This document shows, piece after piece, positions 18,842 through 28,332 of a stretch of 64,000 nucleotides of DNA (its first letter is position 1; every line of letters starts with the position of its first letter). The notes under the pieces are model-generated. The model had not been told where the DNA came from. It was given only the letters and a program-made list of their open reading frames with translations, and did no database searches. A program made the position numbers and the translations under genes. The stretch is from Thermomicrobiales bacterium (lineage in GTDB: Bacteria; Chloroflexota; Chloroflexia; Thermomicrobiales; UBA6265), in contig JAUJOZ010000008.1 of NCBI GenBank assembly GCA_030447415.1, positions 86,695 to 150,694 of the forward strand. Reading direction: 5' to 3'.

Positions 18842-19762
18842 GTGGAGGCCCCGCGGGCTGGCAGCGCCAATGTCCGGACCGTCGGGGTTATTCTCAATCC
18901 GACGGCCGGTGGTGGTCGGGCGCTCCGCCTGCTGCCGCGGGTTGTGGCGGCACTCCGACGCCTCGAGCAGTCGCACCAGATACACGTCACCGGCGCGGCT
19001 GGCGAAGCGATGGATGTCGCCGGTCGTTTCGCGTCCGCGGGCGTGCACACCGTTGTCGCTGTCGGCGGTGATGGCACGGTCAACGAGGTCGCCAACGGAC
19101 TGCTCGACAGCGGCCTACCGACGGCCCTTGGCGTCGTGCCGGCCGGGCGTGGCGCCGATTTCTCCCGCAGCCTGGAGATGCCACGGGAGCTGGACGTCGC
19201 GCTCGCTCGAATCGTTCGTGGGACGCGCCGCCGGATTGATGTCGGCCGGGCCGCCTTCGCGGACGGCACGACCCGCGCGTTCGTCAATGTGGCCGGTCTC
19301 GGCTTCGACGCGGCGGTGGCGGAGCGGGCGGCCAGGTCCCGGCTGCCGGGCAGTACGATCCCGTACCTGCATGGGTTGTTGGGCACCCTCGTCGGCTACC
19401 AGAACCTGCCGGTAGCCCTCCGCGCCGATGGGACCCCCATTGCGGGGCGTGTGATGGCGGTCGTCATTGCCAACGGGTGCTATTTCGGGGGCGGCATGCG
19501 GATCGTGCCCGGTGCTCGATTGGACGATGGCCGGCTCGACCTCGCGATCCTGGGGGACCTTTCTAAGGTCGAACTGCTCTGCAACGTACCGCGCGTCTAC
19601 CGAGGGACGCACGTTACCCACCCCAAGTTTGTCCACCGAACGATCGAACGAGTCCACGTCGAGAGCGGAGGGGGCGCGCGGGTGCAGCTGGACGGCGAAG
19701 TGGTCGCCTCGACGCCGGTGACCTTCTCCGTGGTGTCCGGCGCGCTTGTGCTGGCGGGATGA
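18842..19762 (+). CDS. diacylglycerol kinase-family lipid kinase (YegS/DgkB-like)
   Basis: A 306-residue lipid kinase with the DAGK catalytic fold: ILNPTAGGGRA near the N-terminus, the nucleotide loop VVAVGGDGTVNEVANGLL, GVVPAGRGADFSRSL and the C-terminal YFGGGMRIVPGARLDDGRLDLAI. Members phosphorylate diacylglycerol or related lipids, recycling membrane lipid. The GTG start lies nine bases after the selD stop, and the stop overlaps rsmA as ATGA. It is likely one operon from selD to ispE. Confidence 0.88.
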   Translation: MEAPRAGSANVRTVGVILNPTAGGGRALRLLPRVVAALRRLEQSHQIHVTGAAGEAMDVAGRFASAGVHTVVAVGGDGTVNEVANGLLDSGLPTALGVVPAGRGADFSRSLEMPRELDVALARIVRGTRRRIDVGRAAFADGTTRAFVNVAGLGFDAAVAERAARSRLPGSTIPYLHGLLGTLVGYQNLPVALRADGTPIAGRVMAVVIANGCYFGGGMRIVPGARLDDGRLDLAILGDLSKVELLCNVPRVYRGTHVTHPKFVHRTIERVHVESGGGARVQLDGEVVASTPVTFSVVSGALVLAG

Positions 19763-20634
19763 ACGAGCCCGGCCTCGATCGCTTGCCGACGTCCCGCCGC
19801 GAGTGGTCTGCGATGCTCGACCGGCTCGGCGTGCGACCGAGCAAGGCGTTGGGGCAAAACTTTCTGTACGAGCGCGGGATCGTCCAGCGGATGGTCCGGG
19901 TCGCGGGCATCGGGAAGGACGACCACGTGCTGGAGGTCGGACCCGGCCTTGGAATCCTCACTGATGAGCTGCTGCGTCGCGCGGACGCCGTGACGGCGGT
20001 GGAGCTCGACCGGCGCCTGGCGGAGCACCTCCGCGCGGTGTTCGCCGCCGAGCCTCGCTTCCGGCTGGTCGAAGGCAACGCGCTGGAGCTATCCACGGAC
20101 GACCTGATCCCTTCCGATCGACCGTTCGTCGTCGCGGCAAACCTCCCCTACGCGGTCGCTTCGGCGGTGCTACGGCACCTCCTGGAGCAACGGCACCGAC
20201 CGCGGCGCCTTGCCCTGATGTTGCAGAAAGAGGTTGCCGAGCGACTTGTTGCCCGGCCGCCGGCGATGTCGATCCTTGGGGTCGCCGCGCAGTTCTACGC
20301 CGAGCCGCGTCTAGCCTTCGACGTGCCGCCAACCGTGTTCATCCCGCCGCCGACCATCGAGTCGGCCGTCGTTATCCTTGAGGTTCGCTCTACACTGCCT
20401 CTGCCCGACGACGAGCACCCGCTGTTCTTCCGGGTGGTGAATGCCGGCTTCCGTCAAAAGCGAAAGCAGGTCGCTAACTCCCTGGCGGCCGAACTCGATC
20501 TGCCGAAAGAGACGGTCACGAACTGGTTGACCGGTGCCGGAGTCGACCCCATGCGCCGCGCGCAAACGCTGACCGTCGCGGACTGGGTGTCCCTGACCCG
20601 CTCCATCCCAGTCCCCGAACGGACGCCGCAATGA
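19759..20634 (+). CDS. rsmA: 16S rRNA (adenine1518/1519-N6)-dimethyltransferase
   Basis: This 291-residue enzyme dimethylates two adjacent adenines in helix 45 of 16S rRNA during small-subunit assembly. It has SKALGQNFLYERGI, the SAM loop VLEVGPGLGILTDELL, the catalytic NLPYAVAS motif and the FIPPPTIESAVV segment. The start overlaps the preceding stop and the stop overlaps ispE (ATGA). rsmA beside ispE is a common bacterial arrangement. Confidence 0.95.
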   Translation: MNEPGLDRLPTSRREWSAMLDRLGVRPSKALGQNFLYERGIVQRMVRVAGIGKDDHVLEVGPGLGILTDELLRRADAVTAVELDRRLAEHLRAVFAAEPRFRLVEGNALELSTDDLIPSDRPFVVAANLPYAVASAVLRHLLEQRHRPRRLALMLQKEVAERLVARPPAMSILGVAAQFYAEPRLAFDVPPTVFIPPPTIESAVVILEVRSTLPLPDDEHPLFFRVVNAGFRQKRKQVANSLAAELDLPKETVTNWLTGAGVDPMRRAQTLTVADWVSLTRSIPVPERTPQ

Positions 20635-21515
20635 CGCGGCTGACCGTGCGGGCGCGCGCCAAACTGAACCTCGGTCTCGAGATCACCGGTCGCCGCTCCG
20701 ACGGTTATCACAATCTCGTCACGATCTTCCAAGCCGTGTCGATTTACGACGAGTTGACGATGGTGCCGGCCACCGGCCTCCGGCTGAGCGTGTCCGGGGC
20801 TTCTCTCGGCGGGGCCGATAATCTGGCATTCGCCGCGATGCGGCGTCTCCGGGAGCGCGCGCGCGTCGGCGGCGGGGCGGCAGTTCACCTGGCGAAAGGC
20901 ATCCCGGTGGCGGCGGGCCTCGGCGGCGCCAGCAGCGACGCGGCGGCGGCGCTCCTCGCTGCCCGCCAACTTTGGGGAGCGCCCGTCGGCGACGCGACGC
21001 TCCGCGACCTAGCCGCGGCGTTGGGGAGCGACGTGCCGTTCTTCCTCCGCGGGGGCACCGCCTTCGCGACGGGGCGGGGCGAGCGGATCGAGCCGCTCCC
21101 GCCACTACTCCCGGTCTGGTTCGTCGTCGTCGTGCCGGCGGTTCGGATCCATCGCAAGACCGCAACGCTCTACGCGGCCCTCACCGCGCCCGACTTCACC
21201 GCGGGCCATCGAGTCCGGGAGCAAAGCGATCGCCTGCGCGCGGGTCTGCCACTCGATCCAGAACTCCTTGTCAACGCCTTCGCGCGCCCGCTCGTCGCCC
21301 TGCGGCCGGAGTTAAGTGCCATCGGCGACGCGATGCGACGTGTAGGCGCGCCCGTCGTCGCCTTGTCCGGGGCGGGACCGAGCCACTTCACGGTCACCGG
21401 TGACGAGCGGGACGCGTGGCGTATGGCGCGTGAGTTGACCCGCCTCCTGCAGTCACGGGCGCGGGTCGGGGTGTGCCAGCCTGTGTCCAAACCGCCCGGG
21501 GTCTACTCGGCGTAG
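20631..21515 (+). CDS. ispE: 4-diphosphocytidyl-2-C-methyl-D-erythritol kinase
   Basis: This 294-residue GHMP kinase phosphorylates CDP-methylerythritol in the non-mevalonate isoprenoid pathway. The opening ARAKLNLGLEITGRRSDGYH is diagnostic, the ATP loop is PVAAGLGGASSDAAAAL, and the third GHMP motif is VALSGAGPSHF. Length is normal. It is the last gene of the selD-lipid kinase-rsmA-ispE operon. Confidence 0.95.
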   Translation: MTRLTVRARAKLNLGLEITGRRSDGYHNLVTIFQAVSIYDELTMVPATGLRLSVSGASLGGADNLAFAAMRRLRERARVGGGAAVHLAKGIPVAAGLGGASSDAAAALLAARQLWGAPVGDATLRDLAAALGSDVPFFLRGGTAFATGRGERIEPLPPLLPVWFVVVVPAVRIHRKTATLYAALTAPDFTAGHRVREQSDRLRAGLPLDPELLVNAFARPLVALRPELSAIGDAMRRVGAPVVALSGAGPSHFTVTGDERDAWRMARELTRLLQSRARVGVCQPVSKPPGVYSA

Positions 21516-21703
21516 ACTTGAGGGACGCCCCTTCCAAGGAACGGCCAACCGCCACCGCGCGTTTAACCCAATGGCGTCATGCTTGCTCTAAGGCGGGCGC
21601 GACCACCGCGTTCGCGTGGGCCCCCTGGACGCGCCGCGAACGTGATGAGTGACGAAAGGGGCGATGATACGCGATCCCGAGGGCCATCGCGGCGGTTCGG
21701 GCG

Positions 21704-23626
21704 ATGGGGATGATGAATCGGACGACAGTTAACCAGCGCTACGAGATGGAGCGAAAGATCGGGGACGGGGGCATGGCCGAGGTCTACCTCGGCCGCGACC
21801 TCCTGCTGCACCGTCAGGTTGCCGTCAAGGCACTTCGCTCCCAGTTCGCGACTGACCCAAACTTCCGCGCCCGCTTCGAGCGCGAGGCGCAGGCGGCCGC
21901 CGGCTTCACCCATCCGAACATCGTGGACGTCTACGACGTGGGGGAAGAAGACGGTGCCCCCTTCATCGTCATGGAGTACGTCCCGGGGGAGACGCTGAAG
22001 GAGGTCATCGAGCAGGAGGGGCCGTTCCATCCGGACGACGTGGCCGCGCTCCTCGAACAGGTATGCGCCGCCCTCGACTACGCCCACGACCGTGGCTACA
22101 TTCATCGTGACGTTAAGCCCCAGAACATCCTTGTCGACGCCGGCGGGGTCGCGAAGGTCGTTGACTTTGGCATCGCGAAGGGCCTTGCCGACAGCAACCT
22201 AACCGAGGCGGGCGCTGGGCTCGGCACCGTCCACTACATCTCTCCGGAACAGGCAAGTGGGCTGATGGCCACGCCCGCCTCCGACATCTACTCCGCCGGC
22301 GTGGTCGCGTTCGAGATGCTGACTCGCGCCCTCCCGTTCGACGCAGACACCGCGGTCGGCGTGGCGATGCGACACATCCACGAGCCCCCTCCAGCCCCGT
22401 CCTCGATCAACCCGGCCGTACCCCCGGAAGTCGACGCCATTGTCCTCCGTGCGCTGGCAAAGGACCCAACGCGACGCTTCCCCTCGGCGGGAGAATTCGC
22501 CCGGGCAATGAGCGATTGGCGTGGTTACCCGCCGGTGGAGGAGCAGCGGTCGGCCCCAGCCCAAGGGGAGCCAGTGACGACGGTTGTCCCCCCGGCGGCG
22601 GGCCGGCCAGCCGGTAGCGGCGCAACAGTGGCGATGCCCCGGGGACTCGCTCCCGCCCGTCCTGCCGCGCCCGTCGTGGCCCAGCAGGCGCGCTCGGCGC
22701 CCAGATCGCGGGCAACCGAGGACGAGGTAGGGTGCGTGACGTGGTTGGTCGGCTCGGGGATCATTCTCGGCGTCGTCGCCCTCATCTGGCTTGGATTCCA
22801 GCTCTCCCCGAGCTTTGCCGGTCCTCCGGCCGACTCGCCTGATCCGACGATCGCGGTGACGGAGCCGTCCGCTAATGAGGCGGCTGGGGCCCCGTCCACC
22901 GCCCCGACTGCCCTCGCGCCAACAGTCGCGGTGCCCGCCGCGCCGGAAGCGCTTACTGTGCCCGTCCCTGAGCTCCGCGGCATGACCTTCGACCAGGCCG
23001 CGGACGCCGCCAATGGCGTCGGCCTGTTGGTTAGGGAGGACGTTCGCGTCTATTCCGCCACCGTGCCGGTTGACGCGGTGGCCGAACAGGATCCACCCGC
23101 GGGGGAACAACTGGCACAGGGCGAAACGATCGTCGTCAAGCTCAGCCAAGGATCATCGGCGGTAGACCTCGCGAGTCTCGGTCTCGTCGGGAAGTCGGCG
23201 GAAGAAGCCGAAGCGCTTCTCCAGGAGCGCAACCTGGGCGTGGAGCGGGTGGAGGTCGGTAGCGTCGATGTCCTCGAAGGGATCGTCGTCGGCGTCGACC
23301 CACCGGCCACCGCCAACGTGGGCGACGTCGTCAGACTCGAGGTAAGTGTTGGGAACAAGGTCCGCATCCCGCTGGCCATTCGGGGGCAGCCGGTCGAGCA
23401 GGCCGCGACCCAACTAGCCGGTCTCGGACTCGAGGTCGTCGATCGTGTCGGGGTCGACCGTGACGAGATCGAAGGCCAGGGCGTTGACTTCGCGCTCGAG
23501 GAGATTCGCGACGGCGATGTCGTCGGTGTCGCCGCCGAGGGGGTCGAGGCGAACTTCGACGCCTGGGTGCCGCGCGGCAGCCGGATCACCCTGTTCTATT
23601 ACGACAGCGTGCTGGACGTGCAGTAG
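21704..23626 (+). CDS. PASTA-domain Ser/Thr protein kinase (PknB/PrkC type)
   Basis: A 640-residue receptor-like kinase. The kinase domain (about residues 10-275) has IGDGGMAEVYLG, the invariant Lys in VAVKALR, YIHRDVKPQNILVD, VVDFGIAKG and the activation-loop GTVHYISPEQ. A Pro-rich linker and one membrane helix (about 343-366) follow, then three to four PASTA-like repeats that face outside and sense muropeptide or lipid II. The first reads VPVPELRGMTFDQAADAANG. The exact start among ATGs at 21704, 21710 and 21713 is unclear. No partner phosphatase is adjacent; a SpoIIE-type one is at 51.1 kb. Confidence 0.93.
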   Translation: MGMMNRTTVNQRYEMERKIGDGGMAEVYLGRDLLLHRQVAVKALRSQFATDPNFRARFEREAQAAAGFTHPNIVDVYDVGEEDGAPFIVMEYVPGETLKEVIEQEGPFHPDDVAALLEQVCAALDYAHDRGYIHRDVKPQNILVDAGGVAKVVDFGIAKGLADSNLTEAGAGLGTVHYISPEQASGLMATPASDIYSAGVVAFEMLTRALPFDADTAVGVAMRHIHEPPPAPSSINPAVPPEVDAIVLRALAKDPTRRFPSAGEFARAMSDWRGYPPVEEQRSAPAQGEPVTTVVPPAAGRPAGSGATVAMPRGLAPARPAAPVVAQQARSAPRSRATEDEVGCVTWLVGSGIILGVVALIWLGFQLSPSFAGPPADSPDPTIAVTEPSANEAAGAPSTAPTALAPTVAVPAAPEALTVPVPELRGMTFDQAADAANGVGLLVREDVRVYSATVPVDAVAEQDPPAGEQLAQGETIVVKLSQGSSAVDLASLGLVGKSAEEAEALLQERNLGVERVEVGSVDVLEGIVVGVDPPATANVGDVVRLEVSVGNKVRIPLAIRGQPVEQAATQLAGLGLEVVDRVGVDRDEIEGQGVDFALEEIRDGDVVGVAAEGVEANFDAWVPRGSRITLFYYDSVLDVQ

Positions 23627-23715
23627 CGCTCGGTTCGAGCTCCGCCGGTGCAGGAGCGGATGGCTCAAGCGGTAGGCGGCGGCCATACGAGCGGAGAGGA
23701 GTATCTGGCCTCAGC

Positions 23716-24708
23716 GTGCCGCCGGAACCCTCACTACAACAGCTCCAGGTGAGGCCGCCGCGCGCGCCATGGCGCGGAACACTCATCCTCGCCGCCACGG
23801 TGTTCGTGCTGTCGACCGGCACCTCAGCCTGGGCGGCATCGGCCTGGGCTGGTGATATGCGGGCGCCACGCCTAACCCTCCTCGGCGCGGGGAAACGCCT
23901 GTCGGTCCTGGTTACGGCGGGTGACGCTCGGCTCTTGATCGCGGCGGGTGACGACCCCGTGGCTTTCGCGAACGCGCTCGAGCGCGCCCGTCGCATGACG
24001 ACCCGGCGGCTCGACGTGGCCCTCGTCACCGGCCTCGGCCGCGACGAACCAGTGAGCTCGCACGTCCAGGGGGATGACCGTGTCCGCTACGTCGCCTCGC
24101 TTGCACCGCACGCGGGAGGAGCGGCGGCGTCGGCCTCACTCCCGGTTCTCGACGCCCCAAGCATGATCCGCCTCGGCGAAGACGTCACCGTGACCGTCGA
24201 GGTCGTCACCACCGGGACCGACGGGGAGGACCCGCAGCTCGGATGGCGGGCGATCATCCGGCGCGGGGACACGACCGTCGTTGTTCTTTCAGACGGGGAA
24301 GACGCGTCGAAGTTTTCCAATCTCGGCCCGATTTCCGCCCTCGTGCTGATCGGCGGCCACTCGGAGGAAGCGGTCGATGCCGTCGACGCCAGGGCGGTGG
24401 CGGTCAGCGCCGAGACCGTGTCCGGCCGACAGCTCCGCCAGGAGGTCGGCCCAACCCTCGACCACCCGGTGTGGGCAGTCCTCGTCCACCCGGGCGAAGG
24501 GGTGCGGCTCGACTTCCTGACGGGCGGCCTGAGCCTCCCCTCAGAGTCGAGCCAACTTCTTGGTACCCCATCCGTGGGAAATCAAGCCGCTCGGGCCGCC
24601 TTCGCTCGTTCGAACTCGCCTTTGACTTGTGAGAGCAGCTCTGGCTCGGTCAGCACCTCGAGGCCGGTCAGCGCCATCGACTTCGCGACCGAGATGGTGT
24701 TGGCATAA
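23716..24708 (+). CDS. exported or membrane-anchored protein of unknown function
   Basis: A 330-residue frame starting at GTG 23716 with a hydrophobic segment at about residues 22-44, so it is probably exported. The mature part alternates beta-strand-like stretches (LTLLGAGKRLSVLVTAGDAR, RRLDVALVTGLGRDE, TTVVVLSDGEDASKF, ALVLIGGHSEEAV). The order loosely recalls a metallo-beta-lactamase fold of the ComEC type, but the HxHxDH metal motif is absent. The final 42 codons lie antisense to the convergent M20 gene, which is unusual; the natural stop may have been lost. It follows the PASTA kinase. Confidence 0.5.
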   Translation: MPPEPSLQQLQVRPPRAPWRGTLILAATVFVLSTGTSAWAASAWAGDMRAPRLTLLGAGKRLSVLVTAGDARLLIAAGDDPVAFANALERARRMTTRRLDVALVTGLGRDEPVSSHVQGDDRVRYVASLAPHAGGAAASASLPVLDAPSMIRLGEDVTVTVEVVTTGTDGEDPQLGWRAIIRRGDTTVVVLSDGEDASKFSNLGPISALVLIGGHSEEAVDAVDARAVAVSAETVSGRQLRQEVGPTLDHPVWAVLVHPGEGVRLDFLTGGLSLPSESSQLLGTPSVGNQAARAAFARSNSPLTCESSSGSVSTSRPVSAIDFATEMVLA

Positions 24709-25808
24709 CCCATCTCCGAGTCGGCCGCTTCGACGACATCGCGCGAGTGCCAAGTGCAGACGCGGTCAAGGATTGGGTAGCCGGTTTCAACCGAGGGGAC
24801 GACGTAACTGACATTGCCCCAATCGGTCGAGCCGGACCCGTCCTCGGGTCGCGCCTCGGGCAGGGGGAGGCCGACGTCGTCGAGGTTGCGCTTGATCCGA
24901 CGCGCCAGCGTGTGGTTGGTGATCATGTCGTAGGTCGGACGCTCGGCCAGCACGTAGTTCAGCTCCGCTCCAGTGATCAGCGCCGCCCCCTCCGCGATGC
25001 GGCGCACCTTGGCGACGAGCTCGTTCATGTAAGCCAGCGTCTGGGCGCGGATCAGGAAATTACCGGCCGCGAAGTCCGGGACGACGTTCGACGCATCGCC
25101 GCCCTCGGTGATGATGCCGTGGATGCGGGCGTCCGTTCGAACATGCTGCCGCAGCGCGTTGATCCCGTTGAACGTTTCGATCAGGGCGTTGAGGGCGTTG
25201 ATCCCATTGTACGGATCGGCTGCCGCGTGCGCGGCCTGGCCGCGGAACTCGATCCGCACCGCCTGGCAGGCGAGCGCCTGGCCGCTCCCCTCGACGGTTG
25301 GGCAGGACGCCTCAATCGTCCCCGGGTGGGCGCCCATCGCGGCGTCGATGCCGTCGAAGACGCCGGCCTCGGCCATGATGATCTTGCCGCCCACCGCTTC
25401 CTCGGCCGGGGTGCCAAACACGAGGACCGTACCCGGAATGTGATCGACGGCCGCCTGCAGCCCGATACCGGCCCCAATAGCCGCGATGGCGATCAAGTTG
25501 TGGCCGCACCCATGACCGAGCCCGGGCAGCGCGTCGTACTCGGAGAGATACGCCACCCCCGGGCGTCCGGTCCCCACTTCGGCCCGGAAGGCGGTCGGCA
25601 GGCCGGCGACGCCTCGGGTCATCGACCAGCCCCGCCGCTCCAAGAATTCGGCGCACGCGGCGCTCGACCGCACTTCCTCAAGGGCGACCTCAGGGTGATC
25701 GTGGATGAATTTCGAGAGCTGGATCAGCTCAGCCGTCGATGCATCGATCGCGTCGACGACGGCGCGACGAACCGCCGCGATCGCCATTGATTCCACTGTT
25801 TGCGCCAT
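24582..25808 (-). CDS. M20 family amidohydrolase (AbgB-like)
   Basis: A 408-residue zinc-dependent hydrolase of the M20/amidohydrolase group, close to p-aminobenzoyl-glutamate hydrolase and similar enzymes. Metal-site pieces include FIHDHPEVALEE, YDALPGLGHGCGHN, FGTPAEEAVGGKIIM and GAHPGT. The dimerisation/lid part has AAHAAADPYNGINALNAL, and the end has STDWGNVSYVVPS. ATG 25808 follows AGGAGT; the frame is open further upstream without signal. Substrate is an N-acyl amino acid or peptide. Confidence 0.85.
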   Translation of the reverse strand: MAQTVESMAIAAVRRAVVDAIDASTAELIQLSKFIHDHPEVALEEVRSSAACAEFLERRGWSMTRGVAGLPTAFRAEVGTGRPGVAYLSEYDALPGLGHGCGHNLIAIAAIGAGIGLQAAVDHIPGTVLVFGTPAEEAVGGKIIMAEAGVFDGIDAAMGAHPGTIEASCPTVEGSGQALACQAVRIEFRGQAAHAAADPYNGINALNALIETFNGINALRQHVRTDARIHGIITEGGDASNVVPDFAAGNFLIRAQTLAYMNELVAKVRRIAEGAALITGAELNYVLAERPTYDMITNHTLARRIKRNLDDVGLPLPEARPEDGSGSTDWGNVSYVVPSVETGYPILDRVCTWHSRDVVEAADSEMGYANTISVAKSMALTGLEVLTEPELLSQVKGEFERAKAARAA

Positions 25809-26083
25809 GACAACGACTCCTGGTCTCGCGCGAGCGTTGGACTGGACGGCCGGCTCGGTAGCCCGCCCCCGCTCGCCCTCGGTGAACGACGGCGGCGACG
25901 ATAGCACAGCGTTGGTTCTCAAACGAGCGTTCGGGCCGCTGCGGCTGGGCGAGATCGTCGTACTGTCGACGGTCCTCGCCCCGTTGTTGCGACAGCCGGG
26001 CTCGGCTATGCTGGCCCTCTTGCGTCAATCGGGCCGCAGCTTCCGGCCGTCCCCTCGAATGTCCCTGAGGAGGGTCCCCGTCT

Positions 26084-28216
26084 GTGGTAGCCGTCGACCA
26101 TCCAGGCCCCGCCGGCCGTCCTATCACCGCCGAAGATCTCTTTGCGTTTCGTCTCGTCAGCGACCCGCAAGTATCACCAGATGGCGCCCACGTTGCGTAC
26201 GTCGTGACCCGCCTCGACAAGGAGGCAGACGATTACCGCGCCGCCATCTGGCTGGTGCCAACGGACGGTGGCGAGCCGGTTCAGCTGACGTCGGGCGCCG
26301 CGCGGGACACGAACCCGCGCTGGTCCCCCGATGGCAGACAGCTCGTCTTCGTCTCAAATCGTCCGGGTGATCCGCCGCCGACGCCGGATGACGATGGTGA
26401 TGACGCCCATGCCGGGGACGAGGGAAGCGGCACGCAGACGAAAGTGAAGGAGCGCGCTAAAGCTGCGGAAGCCAAGCCGAAGATGCAGCTCTGGTTGATC
26501 CGCGTCACAGGCGGCGAGGCGCGCCAACTCACGCGCCAGAAACATGGCGCGAGCTCCCCGGTCTGGTCTCCGGACGGTCGCGCCATCGCCTTCCTGTCAC
26601 CGACGGACCCCGACGACGATCCGGACCGTCGCTGGACCCACCAGCCGCCTAAGCCCATCGCGGATGAGCGGATCATCACCCGCATTGCCTACCGATCCGA
26701 CGGTCGCGGCTTCATCGACGAGCGCTACAATCACGTTTGGACGATCCCCGCCGCTCCTGACGCTCCGGCCGGGCCCCGGCAACTTACCGGGGGCGACGCG
26801 GACGACGCCGAGCCCGCCTGGTCGCCGGATGGCGCCCGCATCGCGTTCGTGAGCAACCGCACCCCGGACCGGGAGACGAACAACGTCTCCGCGCTCTATG
26901 TCGTGCCTGCCGCTGGCGGGGACGTCCGCTGCCTGACCGAAGGCGAGGTCGCGTTCTCCGCGCCCACCTGGTCGCCGGACGGGAGCCAGATCGCCCTCCT
27001 CGGCCACACCGACCCCCGGGCCGGCGGGGCGAAGAACGCGAACCTCTGGACCGTTCCCGCCGCCGGCGGTGAGCCGACCAACCACACGGTCGCCTGGGAC
27101 CGTTCGTTCGGTGATTTCGGGATGAGCGACGTCTACGTTGCATCCGAGCACCGGCCGATTTGGTCGGCCGACGGACGGTCGGTCTTCGCCCTCGCCTCCG
27201 ACTCGGGTAGCACCCACGTCTACCGGGTGGACCTCGATGGTGGGGAGGTCACCACGGTCTCCGGCGGTCCCCGCCGGCTGGCGGCCTTCGCTCTCGCCGC
27301 CGACGGTCGCCTGGTGTACGCCGCCGGCGATGCGAGTCATCCCTTTGAACTGTTCGCCGCCGCCAGCGATGGCGAAGGCGAGCGTCGGCTCACGGACCAC
27401 AACCGCGCGCTTCTCGACGAGGTCGCGCTGAGTCCCGCTGAGGAGATCCGCTTCGCCAGCCAGGCCGGGGACGTTGAGCTTCAGGGCTGGGTCCTCAAGC
27501 CGCCAGGCTTCCGCGAAGGGGCCGGGGTCAAGCACCCGCTGATCCTCCAGATCCATGGCGGCCCGCACGCGATGTACGGCCAAGCCCTGTTCCATGAGAT
27601 GCAGTTGATGGCCGCCCGCGGCTACGTCGTTCTGTATACGAACCCGCGCGGGTCGGCCGGCTACGGCGAAGCCTTCACCGGCTCGACCCGAGGCCGTTGG
27701 GGCGAGACCGACACGCCGGACGTTCTCGGCGCCGTCGACGCCATCCTGGCCCAGGGCTACGTCGACGAAGCACGCATTGGCGTCACCGGTGGATCCTACG
27801 GCGGTTACCTGACTAACTGGCTCGTCGGCCACACGGATCGCTTCCACGCCGCCGTCACGCAACGCTGCGTCTCGAACTTCTACTCCATGTACGGCACGAG
27901 CGACATCGGCTTTACCTTTGGTGAGTACGAGTTCGGCGGCACGCCGTGGGACGATGCTGACCACCTGCTTAAGTACTCGCCGATCTCCTACGTCGAACGG
28001 ATCACGACGCCGCTGCTGATCATCCACAACGAGCGGGACCTACGCTGCCCGATTGAGCAGGCCGAGCAGCTCTTCGTCTTTCTCAAGAAGCTCGGGCGCG
28101 AGGTCGCCTTTGTCCGCATCCCCGACGAGGACCACAACCTCTCGCGCACAGGTACCCCAAGCCGCCGCCTTGCCAGATTGCACCACCTGATCGGCTGGTT
28201 CGACACGCATATATGA
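26084..28216 (+). CDS. S9 family peptidase (acylaminoacyl-peptidase/oligopeptidase type)
   Basis: A 710-residue serine peptidase. The N-terminal two thirds form a beta-propeller with PD40/TolB-like repeats (repeated WSPDG motifs, e.g. NPRWSPDGRQLVF and SPVWSPDGRAIAF). The C-terminal alpha/beta-hydrolase domain (about 460-710) has LQIHGGPHAMYG, the nucleophile elbow GGSYGGYLTNW, and late Asp and His (NERDLRCP, DEDHNLSRTG). It degrades peptides in the cytosol. The GTG start follows AGGAGG with an 11-nt gap. No signal peptide is seen. Confidence 0.9.
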   Translation: MVAVDHPGPAGRPITAEDLFAFRLVSDPQVSPDGAHVAYVVTRLDKEADDYRAAIWLVPTDGGEPVQLTSGAARDTNPRWSPDGRQLVFVSNRPGDPPPTPDDDGDDAHAGDEGSGTQTKVKERAKAAEAKPKMQLWLIRVTGGEARQLTRQKHGASSPVWSPDGRAIAFLSPTDPDDDPDRRWTHQPPKPIADERIITRIAYRSDGRGFIDERYNHVWTIPAAPDAPAGPRQLTGGDADDAEPAWSPDGARIAFVSNRTPDRETNNVSALYVVPAAGGDVRCLTEGEVAFSAPTWSPDGSQIALLGHTDPRAGGAKNANLWTVPAAGGEPTNHTVAWDRSFGDFGMSDVYVASEHRPIWSADGRSVFALASDSGSTHVYRVDLDGGEVTTVSGGPRRLAAFALAADGRLVYAAGDASHPFELFAAASDGEGERRLTDHNRALLDEVALSPAEEIRFASQAGDVELQGWVLKPPGFREGAGVKHPLILQIHGGPHAMYGQALFHEMQLMAARGYVVLYTNPRGSAGYGEAFTGSTRGRWGETDTPDVLGAVDAILAQGYVDEARIGVTGGSYGGYLTNWLVGHTDRFHAAVTQRCVSNFYSMYGTSDIGFTFGEYEFGGTPWDDADHLLKYSPISYVERITTPLLIIHNERDLRCPIEQAEQLFVFLKKLGREVAFVRIPDEDHNLSRTGTPSRRLARLHHLIGWFDTHI

Positions 28217-28332
28217 GTGGCTGGCGGCAGTGGGACGTAGGATTCCATTCGCGCCCCACCGAGAGCACGCCCCGTTGACGTCGCCCTATTGTCCTGTCTT
28301 CCGACGAACGTGCACCGCCTAGCGAGGCGCCG

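Noticed and set aside
23653..23690. tRNA-like 5' sequence (GGAGCGGATGGCTCAAGCGG)
   Set aside because: No anticodon arm, T-arm or acceptor pairing follows within tRNA length.
26597..28027. 476-codon minus-strand frame
   Set aside because: Antisense shadow of the S9 peptidase; no domain and no start signal.
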